64,000 nucleotides of DNA from Tumebacillus algifaecis (GCF_002243515.1 NZ_CP022657.1:2967001-3031000), one strand, 5' to 3'. Counted from the stretch's first letter, positions 41,460-50,027 are shown. A program made the numbers and translations. Notes: generated by a model not told the origin, from the sequence alone.

Positions 41460-41960
41460 ATGAAAAAGAAATACCTAGCAGCCAAGATTAATATTAATGA
41501 GAATATTTATGGTGACAACGTTACCGAGATGATCCAAATGATACCAGATGCAATCAAGGCTGCAAAGCATCTTCAAGTAAAACAATGGACATGGAGTTTC
41601 TCTGATATAGGAGAAATCGATGACGGTTTGTTACACGGTAAGCTTTCCAAAGCAAGAAAAGAAATAAAGGAAACATTAGATTTAAAGACTAAAACAACGC
41701 AACATACTGTTATCCCAAATTCATCTGAATCCTCGTTTTTCATATATGATCCGGTTAACGAAATATTGATTTTCGAAGAGACATCTAAATTAAACAGAGA
41801 GACATTTATTGAAATATTTCAAAGACTTGTATATTTAGGTAATATAAACATAGGGAATATAGTCATAAAACTAGTTCCCCGAAAAGATGAGTTATACAGT
41901 AAAATAAAGGGAATAGAAGTTCTTACAAAGATTGAGTTTGATCTCATCCCCCTAACATGA
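41460..41960 (+). CDS. Unknown protein, first gene of the opposite-strand prophage module
   Basis: A 166-residue soluble protein, MKKKYLAAKININENIYGDN at the start, with a C-terminal half (SFFIYDPVNEILIFEETS, then IVIKLVPRKDELYSKIKGIE) of alternating beta-strands. No family I can name with confidence; it faintly resembles phage-encoded exclusion-type proteins. The RBS is CTGGGGG. Strongly AT-rich and on the strand opposite to the late genes, so it is probably cargo with its own promoter. Its stop overlaps the next start (ATGA). Confidence 0.65.
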   Translation: MKKKYLAAKININENIYGDNVTEMIQMIPDAIKAAKHLQVKQWTWSFSDIGEIDDGLLHGKLSKARKEIKETLDLKTKTTQHTVIPNSSESSFFIYDPVNEILIFEETSKLNRETFIEIFQRLVYLGNINIGNIVIKLVPRKDELYSKIKGIEVLTKIEFDLIPLT

Positions 41961-42304
41961 TAGGGAAAGAGTTACTTGGTGATATGAAAGATGTCATTAC
42001 GGAAGCTAAAGCGACTCGAGCAAAGTATGTTTTAGAAAATCCAAAAGGAATAAACAAAGACGGGCCGTTTATTGACAGTAGCATTGAACTAGTTTCAAAC
42101 GGCTACGGAGAGGTTAAAGCCTACGGCTACAATAACGTTCCCAGTAGGAAAAAGAAAGGAAAAAAAGTCATCAAACAGAGAAAAGATTATAATTCCCGTA
42201 ATTCAGTGTACTTTCAACATGCTGCTTCGACTGATGCTCAAGGAATTATTCAAGAAGTTAGACCTCTAATACAAAAGGTAATTAATTTTTTTAGAAAGGA
42301 GTGA
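41957..42304 (+). CDS. Unknown basic protein, second gene of the module
   Basis: A 115-residue protein, basic in its second half (NNVPSRKKKGKKVIKQRKDY), with MIGKELLGDMKDVITEAKAT at the start. It overlaps the previous gene by 4 bases and the GTG of the next frame by 4, so the three genes are tightly coupled. It could also be the second half of a single protein split from gene one, as the overlap is a -1 offset. Family unknown; a nucleic-acid-binding role is only suggested by charge. Confidence 0.6.
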   Translation: MIGKELLGDMKDVITEAKATRAKYVLENPKGINKDGPFIDSSIELVSNGYGEVKAYGYNNVPSRKKKGKKVIKQRKDYNSRNSVYFQHAASTDAQGIIQEVRPLIQKVINFFRKE

Positions 42305-42309
42305 AAAGT

Positions 42310-42873
42310 ATGAGTTCCGGGTTCAATAAGCGCGACGAGAAAGTGTCAGTGGAAAGCCTGTCATTCTGGTCTTTGGTCAGACTTATGGAATTCGGAAATT
42401 TTTTCAAGCTCTCTTTTTTGATTTCCCTTGTAGTTTCACTACTGACATTGGCAGTTGTTCGCGAATTGCCTGAAGGATCACTAGAGGATGTTTCGAAATA
42501 CATTGGAAACGTCTGCGCTCCTATATCTGGTACTCTTTTAGGAATAGTAATTGCTGGGTTAGCGATATTAACAGCTTTATCTAATGGTGGGCTTATGCAA
42601 GTTTTATTGAAGAGAAAATTATTACAAAGACTTTTAATACCATTTTGGCTCATTTCTTGTTTCTGGGCCTTAACCTTAGGTTCAGCTATCATTTTGTATA
42701 TACTCTCCTGGATTCTCCCTCTTGAGATCACTCGTTGGTATATTATCGGATATTCCTTCCTGTTTACCTACTCTCTGTGCCTAACAGTCTCATTGGTGGG
42801 GGGCACAATTCAAGTAGGCGTTCTCGCTGCTGAGTTCCCTACAGACGGCAATGATACAGGCTACTCGGAGTAA
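42310..42873 (+). CDS. Unknown protein with four membrane segments, third gene of the module
   Basis: A 187-residue protein with four predicted membrane helices (for example FFKLSFLISLVVSLLTLAVV, ISGTLLGIVIAGLAILTAL, LIPFWLISCFWALTLGSAII and FLFTYSLCLTVSLVGG). ATG 42310 has AAAGGAG eight bases upstream; a GTG at 42301 is less well placed. A soluble pair followed by a membrane protein is a frequent layout in abortive-infection modules, but no family was recognised. Confidence 0.65.
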   Translation: MSSGFNKRDEKVSVESLSFWSLVRLMEFGNFFKLSFLISLVVSLLTLAVVRELPEGSLEDVSKYIGNVCAPISGTLLGIVIAGLAILTALSNGGLMQVLLKRKLLQRLLIPFWLISCFWALTLGSAIILYILSWILPLEITRWYIIGYSFLFTYSLCLTVSLVGGTIQVGVLAAEFPTDGNDTGYSE

Positions 42874-42926
42874 CAAAATGGATTTGTCTTGCAGTTCTTT
42901 TTCATATCTTTTGCGCGTGTTGAGTA

Positions 42927-42960
42927 AAAACCTGTGGAGAAAGAACTCTCCACAGGTTTT
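42927..42960. terminator. Bidirectional terminator between module and amidase
   Basis: AAAACCTGTGGAGA pairs perfectly with TCTCCACAGGTTTT (14 bp, loop 6). It ends both the plus-strand module and the minus-strand lysis genes. Confidence 0.92.
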
Positions 42961-42966
42961 ATAATT

Positions 42967-43854
42967 TCATTCAAAGCTAAGAGCCTCTCTCAATGAATCA
43001 GCGGCTACGTTAAAACACTTTCGTAACTGGTTCGTTCGCGCTCCTTCCCACATCGTGCCAGAAGCGCGGATGATGATGTCCGCCGCCGCTTTGGTCGGCT
43101 TGCCCAGATCGGTTGTGATCTCCAGTCCTACCGCCCGCCGTAGTGCATTTGCCGCGTAGTTGCATGCGACGGTGATCTCCTCGATGGAAGTTTGAGTGAT
43201 CGAGCCGTACAGTGCGATCGACAACTTGGCGGCTTCGGGATCGAGGAACGGAGCTGAGGATTCAGGAACATAGTTGGCACCGAGTATTGTGCAGATTTCA
43301 CGCGCCACAGCTTCAGCCGACTTGCGCTGGCTCACTTCTTTCGCCATACATTGCACATCTCCCGGATTCGTAATGAATCCGCATTCGATCAGCACCGCGT
43401 CCATAGCCGTATCACGCAGGACTTGAAAGTCGCCGTAACAGACGCCGCGATCCTTCAACCCAGTTGCCGCAGCCACGGACGCAGAGATACGCGCCGCTTT
43501 TGTCGCAAGTGCCTTGCCCTTCTGTGACGGATGGATCCACACCGCAATGCCGTGCGGATCTGCAGTCGCACCTGCATCCATATGCCAGCTCACGAACAAA
43601 GCGGCTTTAGCGTTATTCGCGATGCGCGCTCGGTACGCCAGATCCTCGCCGAGTGATTTACGCGACGGTAGCGGCAGAGCGTCCTTCTCGCGAGTCATAA
43701 CGACCGATACTCCAGATCTCCGGAGAGCGTTGCGCAGGAACAAGCTCGGCGGCAACACCAGCTCCGCCTCGCGGAAGCCATTTGCCATAGCTCCGGGATC
43801 TCCGGTCGGATACACCCCGCCATGCCCTGGATCGATGCAAATAATTTTGGCCAT
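42967..43854 (-). CDS. Phage endolysin, N-acetylmuramoyl-L-alanine amidase (Amidase_3)
   Basis: A 295-residue endolysin that cuts the bond between muramic acid and the peptide stem. The Amidase_3 domain at residues 1-180 has CIDPGHGGVYPTGDPGA (zinc His), Glu in NGFREAELVL, LFVSWHMDAG (zinc His) and VLIECGFITNPGD (catalytic Glu). The C-terminal about 110 residues are probably a wall-binding domain. GGAGGTG precedes ATG 43854 inside the end of the holin gene. No signal peptide, so release depends on the holins. Confidence 0.92.
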   Translation of the reverse strand: MAKIICIDPGHGGVYPTGDPGAMANGFREAELVLPPSLFLRNALRRSGVSVVMTREKDALPLPSRKSLGEDLAYRARIANNAKAALFVSWHMDAGATADPHGIAVWIHPSQKGKALATKAARISASVAAATGLKDRGVCYGDFQVLRDTAMDAVLIECGFITNPGDVQCMAKEVSQRKSAEAVAREICTILGANYVPESSAPFLDPEAAKLSIALYGSITQTSIEEITVACNYAANALRRAVGLEITTDLGKPTKAAADIIIRASGTMWEGARTNQLRKCFNVAADSLREALSFE

Positions 43855-43855
43855 C

Positions 43856-43996
43856 TTACACACCTCCAAGTAGCGCGTCTATGACCGTGTCGATCACCGA
43901 GCGATCTACACCCCAGCCGAATTGGTCAACCGCAACAAAAAGGACCGCCGAAAGAACGGCAGCCCAGAACTTTTTCGATTTGAGTTTTTGGTTCAT
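43856..43996 (-). CDS. Phage holin, small single-helix type
   Basis: A 46-residue protein, MNQKLKSKKFWAAVLSAVLF, one membrane helix after a basic start, resembling the N-terminal part of phi-LC3-type phage holins. It overlaps the stop of the BhlA-like gene by 4 bases (ATGA), and the endolysin RBS lies in its last codons. It probably forms membrane lesions at the end of infection; it is short for a holin. Confidence 0.7.
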   Translation of the reverse strand: MNQKLKSKKFWAAVLSAVLFVAVDQFGWGVDRSVIDTVIDALLGGV

Positions 43997-44247
43997 TTCA
44001 ATTTGACCTCCAAGTCTTCTTTTTTCAATTCGTCTTTCAAGTCGTCGATGTCAGCGCGCATTTCCGCGATAGCCGTCACGATCTGCTGTTGACCTGCGCT
44101 CAGTTCCGAGAGTGCCGTTTGATAACCCTCATTGTGGGCCATGAGCCTGTCCTCTCGCTCTTTGCTCTCTTGTTTCGTCTTCCATAGCATCCAGACGAAG
44201 AGCAGCGCCCACGGCCCTTGGCCTTGGAAGAACGTCAAAATTTCCAC
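43993..44247 (-). CDS. BhlA/UviB-family holin-like protein
   Basis: An 84-residue protein with one N-terminal helix (MEILTFFQGQGPWALLFVWM) and a charged coiled-coil tail (KQESKEREDRLMAHNEGYQT), the layout of BhlA/UviB proteins. BhlA has membrane-disrupting activity. It directly precedes a second small holin and the endolysin, giving a two-component lysis set. Translation is coupled on both sides. Confidence 0.82.
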   Translation of the reverse strand: MEILTFFQGQGPWALLFVWMLWKTKQESKEREDRLMAHNEGYQTALSELSAGQQQIVTAIAEMRADIDDLKDELKKEDLEVKLK

Positions 44248-44744
44248 TATCCCACCCCTCTCTCCAACTCCTCAAGGATCTGTTTTAGATCGCCCGGAGT
44301 TACCCGTTCTTCCTTTTCTATGGCTAGTCCCCACGCTCTGGCAACCAGCTCCGAGCAAAACCAACGCTTCGGATCACCACGCGGCCACCGCACAGGTCGT
44401 CGGAGCAGTCGCTCCAGCCCGATCGCCAGCACGGCCGTGTAGTCGTAGCCTGCGCCGATTTTGGATAAACAAAAAGAGACCGCCTTTTCGCGCTCTCGTT
44501 GTGATGCACCTATGACGCGGATCACGTCGTAGTGCTTGTATTTGTTTAACCACTGGATGGTGACCGGCATGAGCACGTCACATTCGACGATCCGGCCGCC
44601 GCCGATGTACAGCGCCGCGTGCGTGTACGGCGAGCTGGTCAGTTTGGCGATCAGCCAAGAGACTAACCAGCGGGTCCACCTACGCGCCTCCCGGTGCTCG
44701 TCCATGCCTCGAACGAAGATAATGTCGCCCGGTGTCAGTTCCAT
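44247..44744 (-). CDS. YiiX/NlpC-P60-like papain-fold hydrolase
   Basis: A 165-residue protein of the permuted papain-fold YiiX/YebB-like group. LTPGDIIFVRG at the start, His in SSPYTHAALYIGGGRIVEC and Cys in RWFCSELVARAWG fit the His/Cys pair of the family. These enzymes may cleave amide bonds in peptidoglycan or act on lipids. ATG 44744 overlaps the upstream stop by 10 bases; ATG 44768 is an alternative. Being placed between tail fibre and holin, it may help DNA entry or lysis. Confidence 0.72.
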   Translation of the reverse strand: MELTPGDIIFVRGMDEHREARRWTRWLVSWLIAKLTSSPYTHAALYIGGGRIVECDVLMPVTIQWLNKYKHYDVIRVIGASQREREKAVSFCLSKIGAGYDYTAVLAIGLERLLRRPVRWPRGDPKRWFCSELVARAWGLAIEKEERVTPGDLKQILEELERGVG

Positions 44745-45412
44745 TTGTTTGAATCGACTTCCTGCCATGTTGCCGAAGTAGCCAAGTCTACTTTCAGTTG
44801 CCAATAGCGGCCAATCTGAGCTCGCTTGTGTTGCTCAGCCTCAGCGCAGATCGCGAGGAATTGTTCACGAGTGTGGACGATGACTCCCACGTCTTCTGTC
44901 TTCCACGTTACTTTCTCAGCGGACGGGTCAGCGAGGAGCAACAGCATCTGCTGTGTGAAATTCGTCTGATCGTGCACGCCGAAAGCATAAAAGTGACCTG
45001 TCGCCGAGGACGTGAAGCCCCGAAGAATCGCGGCTTCACACGCTTCGTTTAACTGGTCTGACTTGGATTGTTTGAGTTGATCGAGTGGCACGGTGGCCGG
45101 ATTCAGATCACGGTAACGCTGGTCGGCCGATTTGTTCCTGGCTTGCTCAGCTTTCAGTTGCTCCGCCAATTGTTCGATCCGCTCTTGATCGGTGAGTGGA
45201 CGCGCTTCCGACTCCCACCATAGTTCCTGTGTTGCTGGATTCACGTACAACATCGGGATCTTGTACTTTTCGATGTTCACAGGCATAGGCGGTACCGACT
45301 CAACGAACAACCCTTTGGCCGAATCTTTTTCAGACAAAAGTTCCGGTTTCGAATGCTGCAGAGTAACCTTCGCTTTCTCTTCATTGATCAATTCAAATTC
45401 GATGTACTCCAT
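44735..45412 (-). CDS. DUF4376-containing phage tail protein (XkdW-like)
   Basis: A 225-residue protein beginning MEYIEFELINEEKAKVTLQH. Residues about 110-225 match the DUF4376 pattern: DQLKQSKSDQLNEACEAAIL, GHFYAFGVHDQTNF, then the conserved Trp in WQEVDSNKW. Such proteins follow tail fibre genes in many phages and are thought to be tail-fibre assembly or structural parts. GGAGGTCTGG precedes ATG 45412; 13 bases separate it from the fibre stop. Confidence 0.78.
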   Translation of the reverse strand: MEYIEFELINEEKAKVTLQHSKPELLSEKDSAKGLFVESVPPMPVNIEKYKIPMLYVNPATQELWWESEARPLTDQERIEQLAEQLKAEQARNKSADQRYRDLNPATVPLDQLKQSKSDQLNEACEAAILRGFTSSATGHFYAFGVHDQTNFTQQMLLLLADPSAEKVTWKTEDVGVIVHTREQFLAICAEAEQHKRAQIGRYWQLKVDLATSATWQEVDSNKWN

Positions 45413-45425
45413 ATATCCAGACCTC

Positions 45426-47192
45426 CTACCGTAATACGATTTCTTGGGCTGCTTTTGCAACGATCCCAGAAGTGGTTAAGAATTGGTCTAGTGGAATGAA
45501 AAGCGTTTTCCCAACCACCCCATTTTTCATTGCTCCAGGGGTATGAGATTTCAGGAGTGGATTCTTATTGACGTCCTCGCTTGACCACACCACCGAGCCA
45601 TTCGGGTCAATCTTCTGTGTGTACAAGCCATGATTGCAATAGACATAGCCATCAGCGTCAAATCCCAGTATTGCAGCACTATTGTCCAATTGTTTTGACC
45701 ACACCACAGACCCATCGGAAGAATGTCGACTAAACATGTTTGAAAATGTTGTATAGATTCGGTCGAATTCATCAACATGCACTGAACCAACGCCACCAAA
45801 TCCACTTTGAGCAACCAAAAATTTGGTCACCCCTGAAGTGCTGAACTTGCCGAAGTATCCTGATAGTACCTCGGACCCATTACCGTTGAAAATGGCATAT
45901 ACATTTCCCTCTGAATCAATAGCGATAGTTGACACACTAGTAGTGCGTGGCCTGATCCGCCACACCTTTTCGACAGTCGTTCCACTGATTACATATCTCC
46001 ATAGGTACCCGTTTTGTGACCCCACATATATGTTTGTACCATCACAGTGAAATGCAGAGTTATCGCCAGCGCCAGCAACAGCTTCGGCACCACCAGTCAA
46101 CCTCGTTGCAACACCTGAAGCTGACACAAGATAGAAATATCCTGATGTGTTCAGGTAGTACGTCTCACCTGACGGTAATGTACTGAAAAACCTGGTACTA
46201 CCCGCGGCCACTGACCAGATTGTTTGTGTGGTTGAAAATGCATAAAAATTTGTGCCATTGGTTCCACGAAACGATTCGTTGGCTACAGCATGGAAGCAAT
46301 AGGTGCCCGGACATGAAAACAGTCTCGTAAAAATTAATGGATGACCGAAAATTGTCGCAACTGGTATGGTGTCCCCTATGCTGAAATCCCCCACACGGAT
46401 ACTCGAAACACTTTCTGCCAACTCCGAGAAGCTGTGAGGGGCAGTTCCTGCAACCGTGCCCCCTTTGTCGGTGATCGCGGTTGCAACAAGTGCTTTTCCG
46501 TCACCGACAGAGGTAAAAAGCTCAGCCAGCGCCCCTTCGACGTTTGTTGCCGTGAACTGTTTAGCCGCGTCCTCAATGCTTATCGCGCTGGCTTTGTGTG
46601 CGCCAGTCGCCTTGTTGGCATGTGCATCCACTTTTGCCTGCGCTCCTGCGGGGGTTTCTGCACCAATTTTGGTGGGTGTGACGCCGTGCGGGTTGGACTT
46701 ATCATCCGTATGAGCCTTGAGGTCCAACTGTTTGGCAATGCCGATTGATCTGCGCCGATCGCTCGAGGTGAGCACTTTGCTTGCATCCGTTGCAAAGTAC
46801 CAGAGCGGACAATTGGCGTCTGCGACCGTCGAGGATGTGGTGATTTTCACCACTCCATCCGTGTCCAGGTACAGGTATTGCCCTTGCGTCTGATGCAGAT
46901 GGATGGACCCGACAGATACTTCGATTCGGACACCTTTGACAAATGCGATACCCGCAGTCCAACTCGCCGTAAGACCAGATGCTGTAAACGCCAATCCCAT
47001 TGATCCGCCACTTGTCGAAACGAAGCCAGTATTGACTTCGCCAACAATGCTCTCCGAAAAAGTGTGTGCGGCAAAGATGCCTTCCTCGATGTGATTCATT
47101 CGCGTTTCGGTAAATCTGGTCCCCTCTTGGATGACCGCCCCCGTCACAGGATCGACGATCCTATTTTGCCACGCTTGTTTTTGATAGGTCAT
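45426..47192 (-). CDS. Main tail fibre / receptor-binding protein
   Basis: A 588-residue fibre protein. The N-terminal part (TYQKQAWQNRIVDPVTGAVI, RMNHIEEGIFAAH) is the baseplate-attachment type common in Bacillales phages. A linker with NPHGVTPTKIGAETPAGAQA and GALAELFTSVGDG follows, shared with the second fibre. From about residue 290 a repeat-rich beta region (TSVSTIAIDSEGNVYAIFNG, VGSVHVDEFDRIYTTF, LDNSAAILGFDADGYVYCNH) looks like a beta-propeller tip. AGGGAGGTG precedes the ATG. It should decide which host surface is recognised. Confidence 0.85.
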   Translation of the reverse strand: MTYQKQAWQNRIVDPVTGAVIQEGTRFTETRMNHIEEGIFAAHTFSESIVGEVNTGFVSTSGGSMGLAFTASGLTASWTAGIAFVKGVRIEVSVGSIHLHQTQGQYLYLDTDGVVKITTSSTVADANCPLWYFATDASKVLTSSDRRRSIGIAKQLDLKAHTDDKSNPHGVTPTKIGAETPAGAQAKVDAHANKATGAHKASAISIEDAAKQFTATNVEGALAELFTSVGDGKALVATAITDKGGTVAGTAPHSFSELAESVSSIRVGDFSIGDTIPVATIFGHPLIFTRLFSCPGTYCFHAVANESFRGTNGTNFYAFSTTQTIWSVAAGSTRFFSTLPSGETYYLNTSGYFYLVSASGVATRLTGGAEAVAGAGDNSAFHCDGTNIYVGSQNGYLWRYVISGTTVEKVWRIRPRTTSVSTIAIDSEGNVYAIFNGNGSEVLSGYFGKFSTSGVTKFLVAQSGFGGVGSVHVDEFDRIYTTFSNMFSRHSSDGSVVWSKQLDNSAAILGFDADGYVYCNHGLYTQKIDPNGSVVWSSEDVNKNPLLKSHTPGAMKNGVVGKTLFIPLDQFLTTSGIVAKAAQEIVLR

Positions 47193-47203
47193 TGTGCACC
47201 TCC

Positions 47204-47506
47204 CTAATTTGTGATCGTGATCGTAAAGGCGAATGCAATCATCACTCCTGCTGCTCCTTTTGTGATCGCGGTCGGCTTGATTGCCAAGGACTCACCTTCT
47301 GAATCGACCAGCGTCGCCGCATGAATCAGCCCTGTCTCTTCCTCTTCGTTGAGGTAAACATAGATCGTGACTTTGTTGTCGTCCTGTAGTCGCCGAAAAA
47401 TCGGGTACGTTTTGACCTGACCATTGATGACCACAAGCGCATGATCCACATGGCCGCTCAGATCACCAGTGAGAAGACTCAGCAATTTTTGTTGAACGAT
47501 CGCCAC
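47204..47506 (-). CDS. Small phage tail-associated protein
   Basis: A 100-residue protein, MAIVQQKLLSLLTGDLSGHV at the start, mostly beta-strand, lying between the YmfQ-like gene and the tail fibre. GTG start with GGAGGAATAGGCA upstream. I cannot assign a family; its position is that of a baseplate or fibre-connector component. Confidence 0.6.
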   Translation of the reverse strand: MAIVQQKLLSLLTGDLSGHVDHALVVINGQVKTYPIFRRLQDDNKVTIYVYLNEEEETGLIHAATLVDSEGESLAIKPTAITKGAAGVMIAFAFTITITN

Positions 47507-47509
47507 TGC

Positions 47510-48181
47510 CTATTCCTCCTCTCCTGCGATGAGTACCCCGCAAAGGGGTGGTTGGGTTGTTGCGAAATGCCTACCTGACTCCTGAATCGAAATCGACTCG
47601 TCGTACAACCGCCCTTCACCTCCATCGTCACAATAGAACTCACCGCAGATAGGCAAGTCCTCTTTCCATGAGTAGGATTTCGACCTAACAAAAATGGGTT
47701 CGGTCTTGATCTTCGGTTGAAACGTATGGGCAAGGAAGGCAAGCTTGTTATGCTTGATGTACTCTTCGGCCAGATCGACCACAACCGCGCGCTCCCCTTC
47801 GTCCCACTCGATGATCATCCGGTAATTTGCAGAGTCAGACACCACCCTCACATCTACCCCAAAGATCAATGAGAGGGCGGCCTCGAAGTGCAGAGTGTTG
47901 GTCGGCCCACCTCGTTGCCATTGTCGCGAAATGATACGCTTTCGTCGAGAATCAAGGTCGAGATTCTGTCCGCTCGGAAGACCAAGTTGACGCTCCCAAT
48001 CTGACAGCGTTGTCACTGCCAGCTCGGTGGATAACTCTGCATACACTTTCTCAACCACTGACTGTGACACATGCATAGCAGCGGCGACCATTTTCAAGAG
48101 CTGATCAATTCCAGACGCGCCCCCGCTTTCGAACCATTTTCGGGGCAAAAACTTCCTCAGCAGATCCATTTCGTGACCCAT
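47510..48181 (-). CDS. YmfQ-family (DUF2313) phage tail protein, XkdU-like
   Basis: A 223-residue baseplate-hub-to-fibre connector of the DUF2313 group. Motifs: VEKVYAELSTELAVTTLSDW and ERQLGLP near the N-terminus and FEAALSLIFGVDVRV in the middle. It overlaps the stop of the baseplate J gene (ATG/TGA); a GTG at 48184 could also serve. In PBSX the equivalent is XkdU, directly after XkdT, as here. Confidence 0.85.
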   Translation of the reverse strand: MGHEMDLLRKFLPRKWFESGGASGIDQLLKMVAAAMHVSQSVVEKVYAELSTELAVTTLSDWERQLGLPSGQNLDLDSRRKRIISRQWQRGGPTNTLHFEAALSLIFGVDVRVVSDSANYRMIIEWDEGERAVVVDLAEEYIKHNKLAFLAHTFQPKIKTEPIFVRSKSYSWKEDLPICGEFYCDDGGEGRLYDESISIQESGRHFATTQPPLCGVLIAGEEE

Positions 48182-49266
48182 CACGATTCAGCCACCTCGA
48201 TCTCGCCTGGCACTGCAAGATCCCCAGTCGTGAGGGTGATGTCTTGCGTCGGAGCAGTCAGAGAGAAATTAAAAACGCCAGGCGTGTCATTGACCGCATT
48301 GGCAATTTTGGTCAGTCGAACTACCCCGACCTCATTCTCAGATTGGATCGCTTCCCTGATCGCGACTCGAATACGAGGGAAAACATCATCCGCCGAATAG
48401 CCGCGCTCAAGTTGAACCACCACGCGCACGTTGATCATCTTCGGGGTTGGTGGTCTGACGAGAACATTGTCAAAAGCAGCATGCGACTTGCTGATCAGAT
48501 ACGCCTGCACTTCGGCGATCAGCTCGTCGGATGGTATACCGTTGGAGCCCATGATGATGACATCCAGCGAACCTGGGCCACGAGCGAGCGGCAACACCAT
48601 CGCACTGACCACGCCATTGATACGTTTTGCCCACATCTCGTAATCGTAGATTGTCCCGCCTTTTTCCATGTTGCGTACTTCATCTAATAGGCGGGCTCGT
48701 AACGAATCATCGAACTCCTCATCTGCACCCTCTGCGTGCAGCTCGATCACTTCAGCTGTATCAATGCCAGCCATGCCGGGCAACAACCTAACAGCAGGGG
48801 GCAAATTCCCGATGCTCCCCGCTTCTATGCACTCTACAACGCATTCCACTGCCCTTTCGCTGATCGGGACCGAGACGTCCGCAAGCGTGCGATATTCCAC
48901 AGGTGGAGTGCCAACTGCCGCGATTGAGAGCAGCGACCCAACAGGCACAGGAGTTTCAAACGGGAGCGCCATGCTTTTCTGCAATCGGACAAGTAGACGG
49001 GCTCTTGTTGCAACCCTGCGCCTCACTGTGGCCGATCGTTCCCTGCAAAGCGTATCTAAATCCGCTCCGACCGCGCTGAAGATTGATCGAGCATCGTATA
49101 CCGCTTCCGCTGCCAGCACGGTGTTATGTGTGACATCTCGAATCGCAAGCAACAGAGTTTTTGTCAGCGCTTGATTCGGCAAGTCTTGGATGGTTTTCTC
49201 TGGGCCCGCTACCGCTTCTACTAGTTGATGGGTGATCTCATCAGCGGATGGAAACTGGATACTCAC
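48181..49266 (-). CDS. Baseplate protein J (XkdT-like)
   Basis: A 361-residue wedge protein of contractile tails. Family marks include RDVTHNTVLAAEAVYDARSI, CRERSATVRRRVATRARLLV, GTIYDYEMWAKRINGVVSAM and VPGEIEV at the C-terminus. It joins the sheath to the fibres. It overlaps XkdS by 4 bases upstream and the YmfQ gene downstream, as in PBSX and Mu-like baseplate operons. Confidence 0.92.
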   Translation of the reverse strand: MSIQFPSADEITHQLVEAVAGPEKTIQDLPNQALTKTLLLAIRDVTHNTVLAAEAVYDARSIFSAVGADLDTLCRERSATVRRRVATRARLLVRLQKSMALPFETPVPVGSLLSIAAVGTPPVEYRTLADVSVPISERAVECVVECIEAGSIGNLPPAVRLLPGMAGIDTAEVIELHAEGADEEFDDSLRARLLDEVRNMEKGGTIYDYEMWAKRINGVVSAMVLPLARGPGSLDVIIMGSNGIPSDELIAEVQAYLISKSHAAFDNVLVRPPTPKMINVRVVVQLERGYSADDVFPRIRVAIREAIQSENEVGVVRLTKIANAVNDTPGVFNFSLTAPTQDITLTTGDLAVPGEIEVAES

Positions 49267-49655
49267 AGCACATTCACCTCCACCTGATCGCCAATGATCA
49301 TCTCAAGTCGGAACTCTCTCTCGATCGCATGAAGGCAGGCAGAGATACGTAAGCACCCATTTTCATTCACAATTTCAACTTGATCGACCTGTTGCGTGCG
49401 TGTGTCTTGTTGACAGGTCTGTACGAGTTCTCGTTGCAGCTCCTCCAAGCGAGCAGGAGACATCGAAAGCCGCGCCAAGTGAAACAGAGAAGTGCCATAA
49501 TCCGGGTAATGGATCAGCTCCCCCCGATCGGTCAACAAGCGAAGAATCATTTGCTGTCGATAGTTTTCCGCTCCGGAGATCGTCACCAGATCCAATCCCA
49601 GCCATTGGACATCTTTGGCGGTTGGATCATAGAAAATGTCTGTGCCAGCACTCAT
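49263..49655 (-). CDS. Baseplate wedge protein gp25/GPW-like (XkdS, DUF2634)
   Basis: A 130-residue protein with the gp25-type core: QMILRLLTDRGELIHYPDYG and TSLFHLARLSM. It sits at the base of the sheath and nucleates sheath assembly. Overlaps both neighbours by 4 bases, in the PBSX gene order xkdR-xkdS-xkdT. Confidence 0.88.
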   Translation of the reverse strand: MSAGTDIFYDPTAKDVQWLGLDLVTISGAENYRQQMILRLLTDRGELIHYPDYGTSLFHLARLSMSPARLEELQRELVQTCQQDTRTQQVDQVEIVNENGCLRISACLHAIEREFRLEMIIGDQVEVNVL

Positions 49656-50023
49656 CGAATCACCCCCGTCACCACAAACCCTTGGTCGGTCATCGACAAA
49701 AGAAGCTCACGGCCGACTTCTTCGTGAGAAAGAGAGACGGTGGTACGACAACCGTCGATGCGTTCACCATCAACCTGCACCGCCGCACAGTTACCTTGTA
49801 CCTCTAAAAGATGCCCGATGACTGCCGCATCGCCTCCGCCGAGAGGAATGATCAGGGCGTCCGCCAAGGAGTCGTAAACAGGCAAGATGACGCAATTTTG
49901 CCCTGCGTGTGCATTTTGGACTAGCGATAGCCATCCCGTTTCTTGACCGGTCGGCACGATCCGTGCAATTCCCCTTTGCGTCGTCGCATCCACATTCACG
50001 ACTATGCCTTTCATTGTCTGCAT
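49652..50023 (-). CDS. Baseplate spike-type protein (gpV/gp45-like, XkdR position)
   Basis: A 123-residue protein with an OB-like start (KGIVVNVDATTQRGIARIVP) followed by short beta repeats (GDAAVIGHLLEVQGNCAAVQ). The layout fits the central spike or its DUF2577 counterpart. It lies between the XkdQ-like hub and gp25. Family assignment rests on position and beta pattern more than on a diagnostic motif. Confidence 0.65.
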   Translation of the reverse strand: MQTMKGIVVNVDATTQRGIARIVPTGQETGWLSLVQNAHAGQNCVILPVYDSLADALIIPLGGGDAAVIGHLLEVQGNCAAVQVDGERIDGCRTTVSLSHEEVGRELLLSMTDQGFVVTGVIR

Positions 50024-50027
50024 CCTC

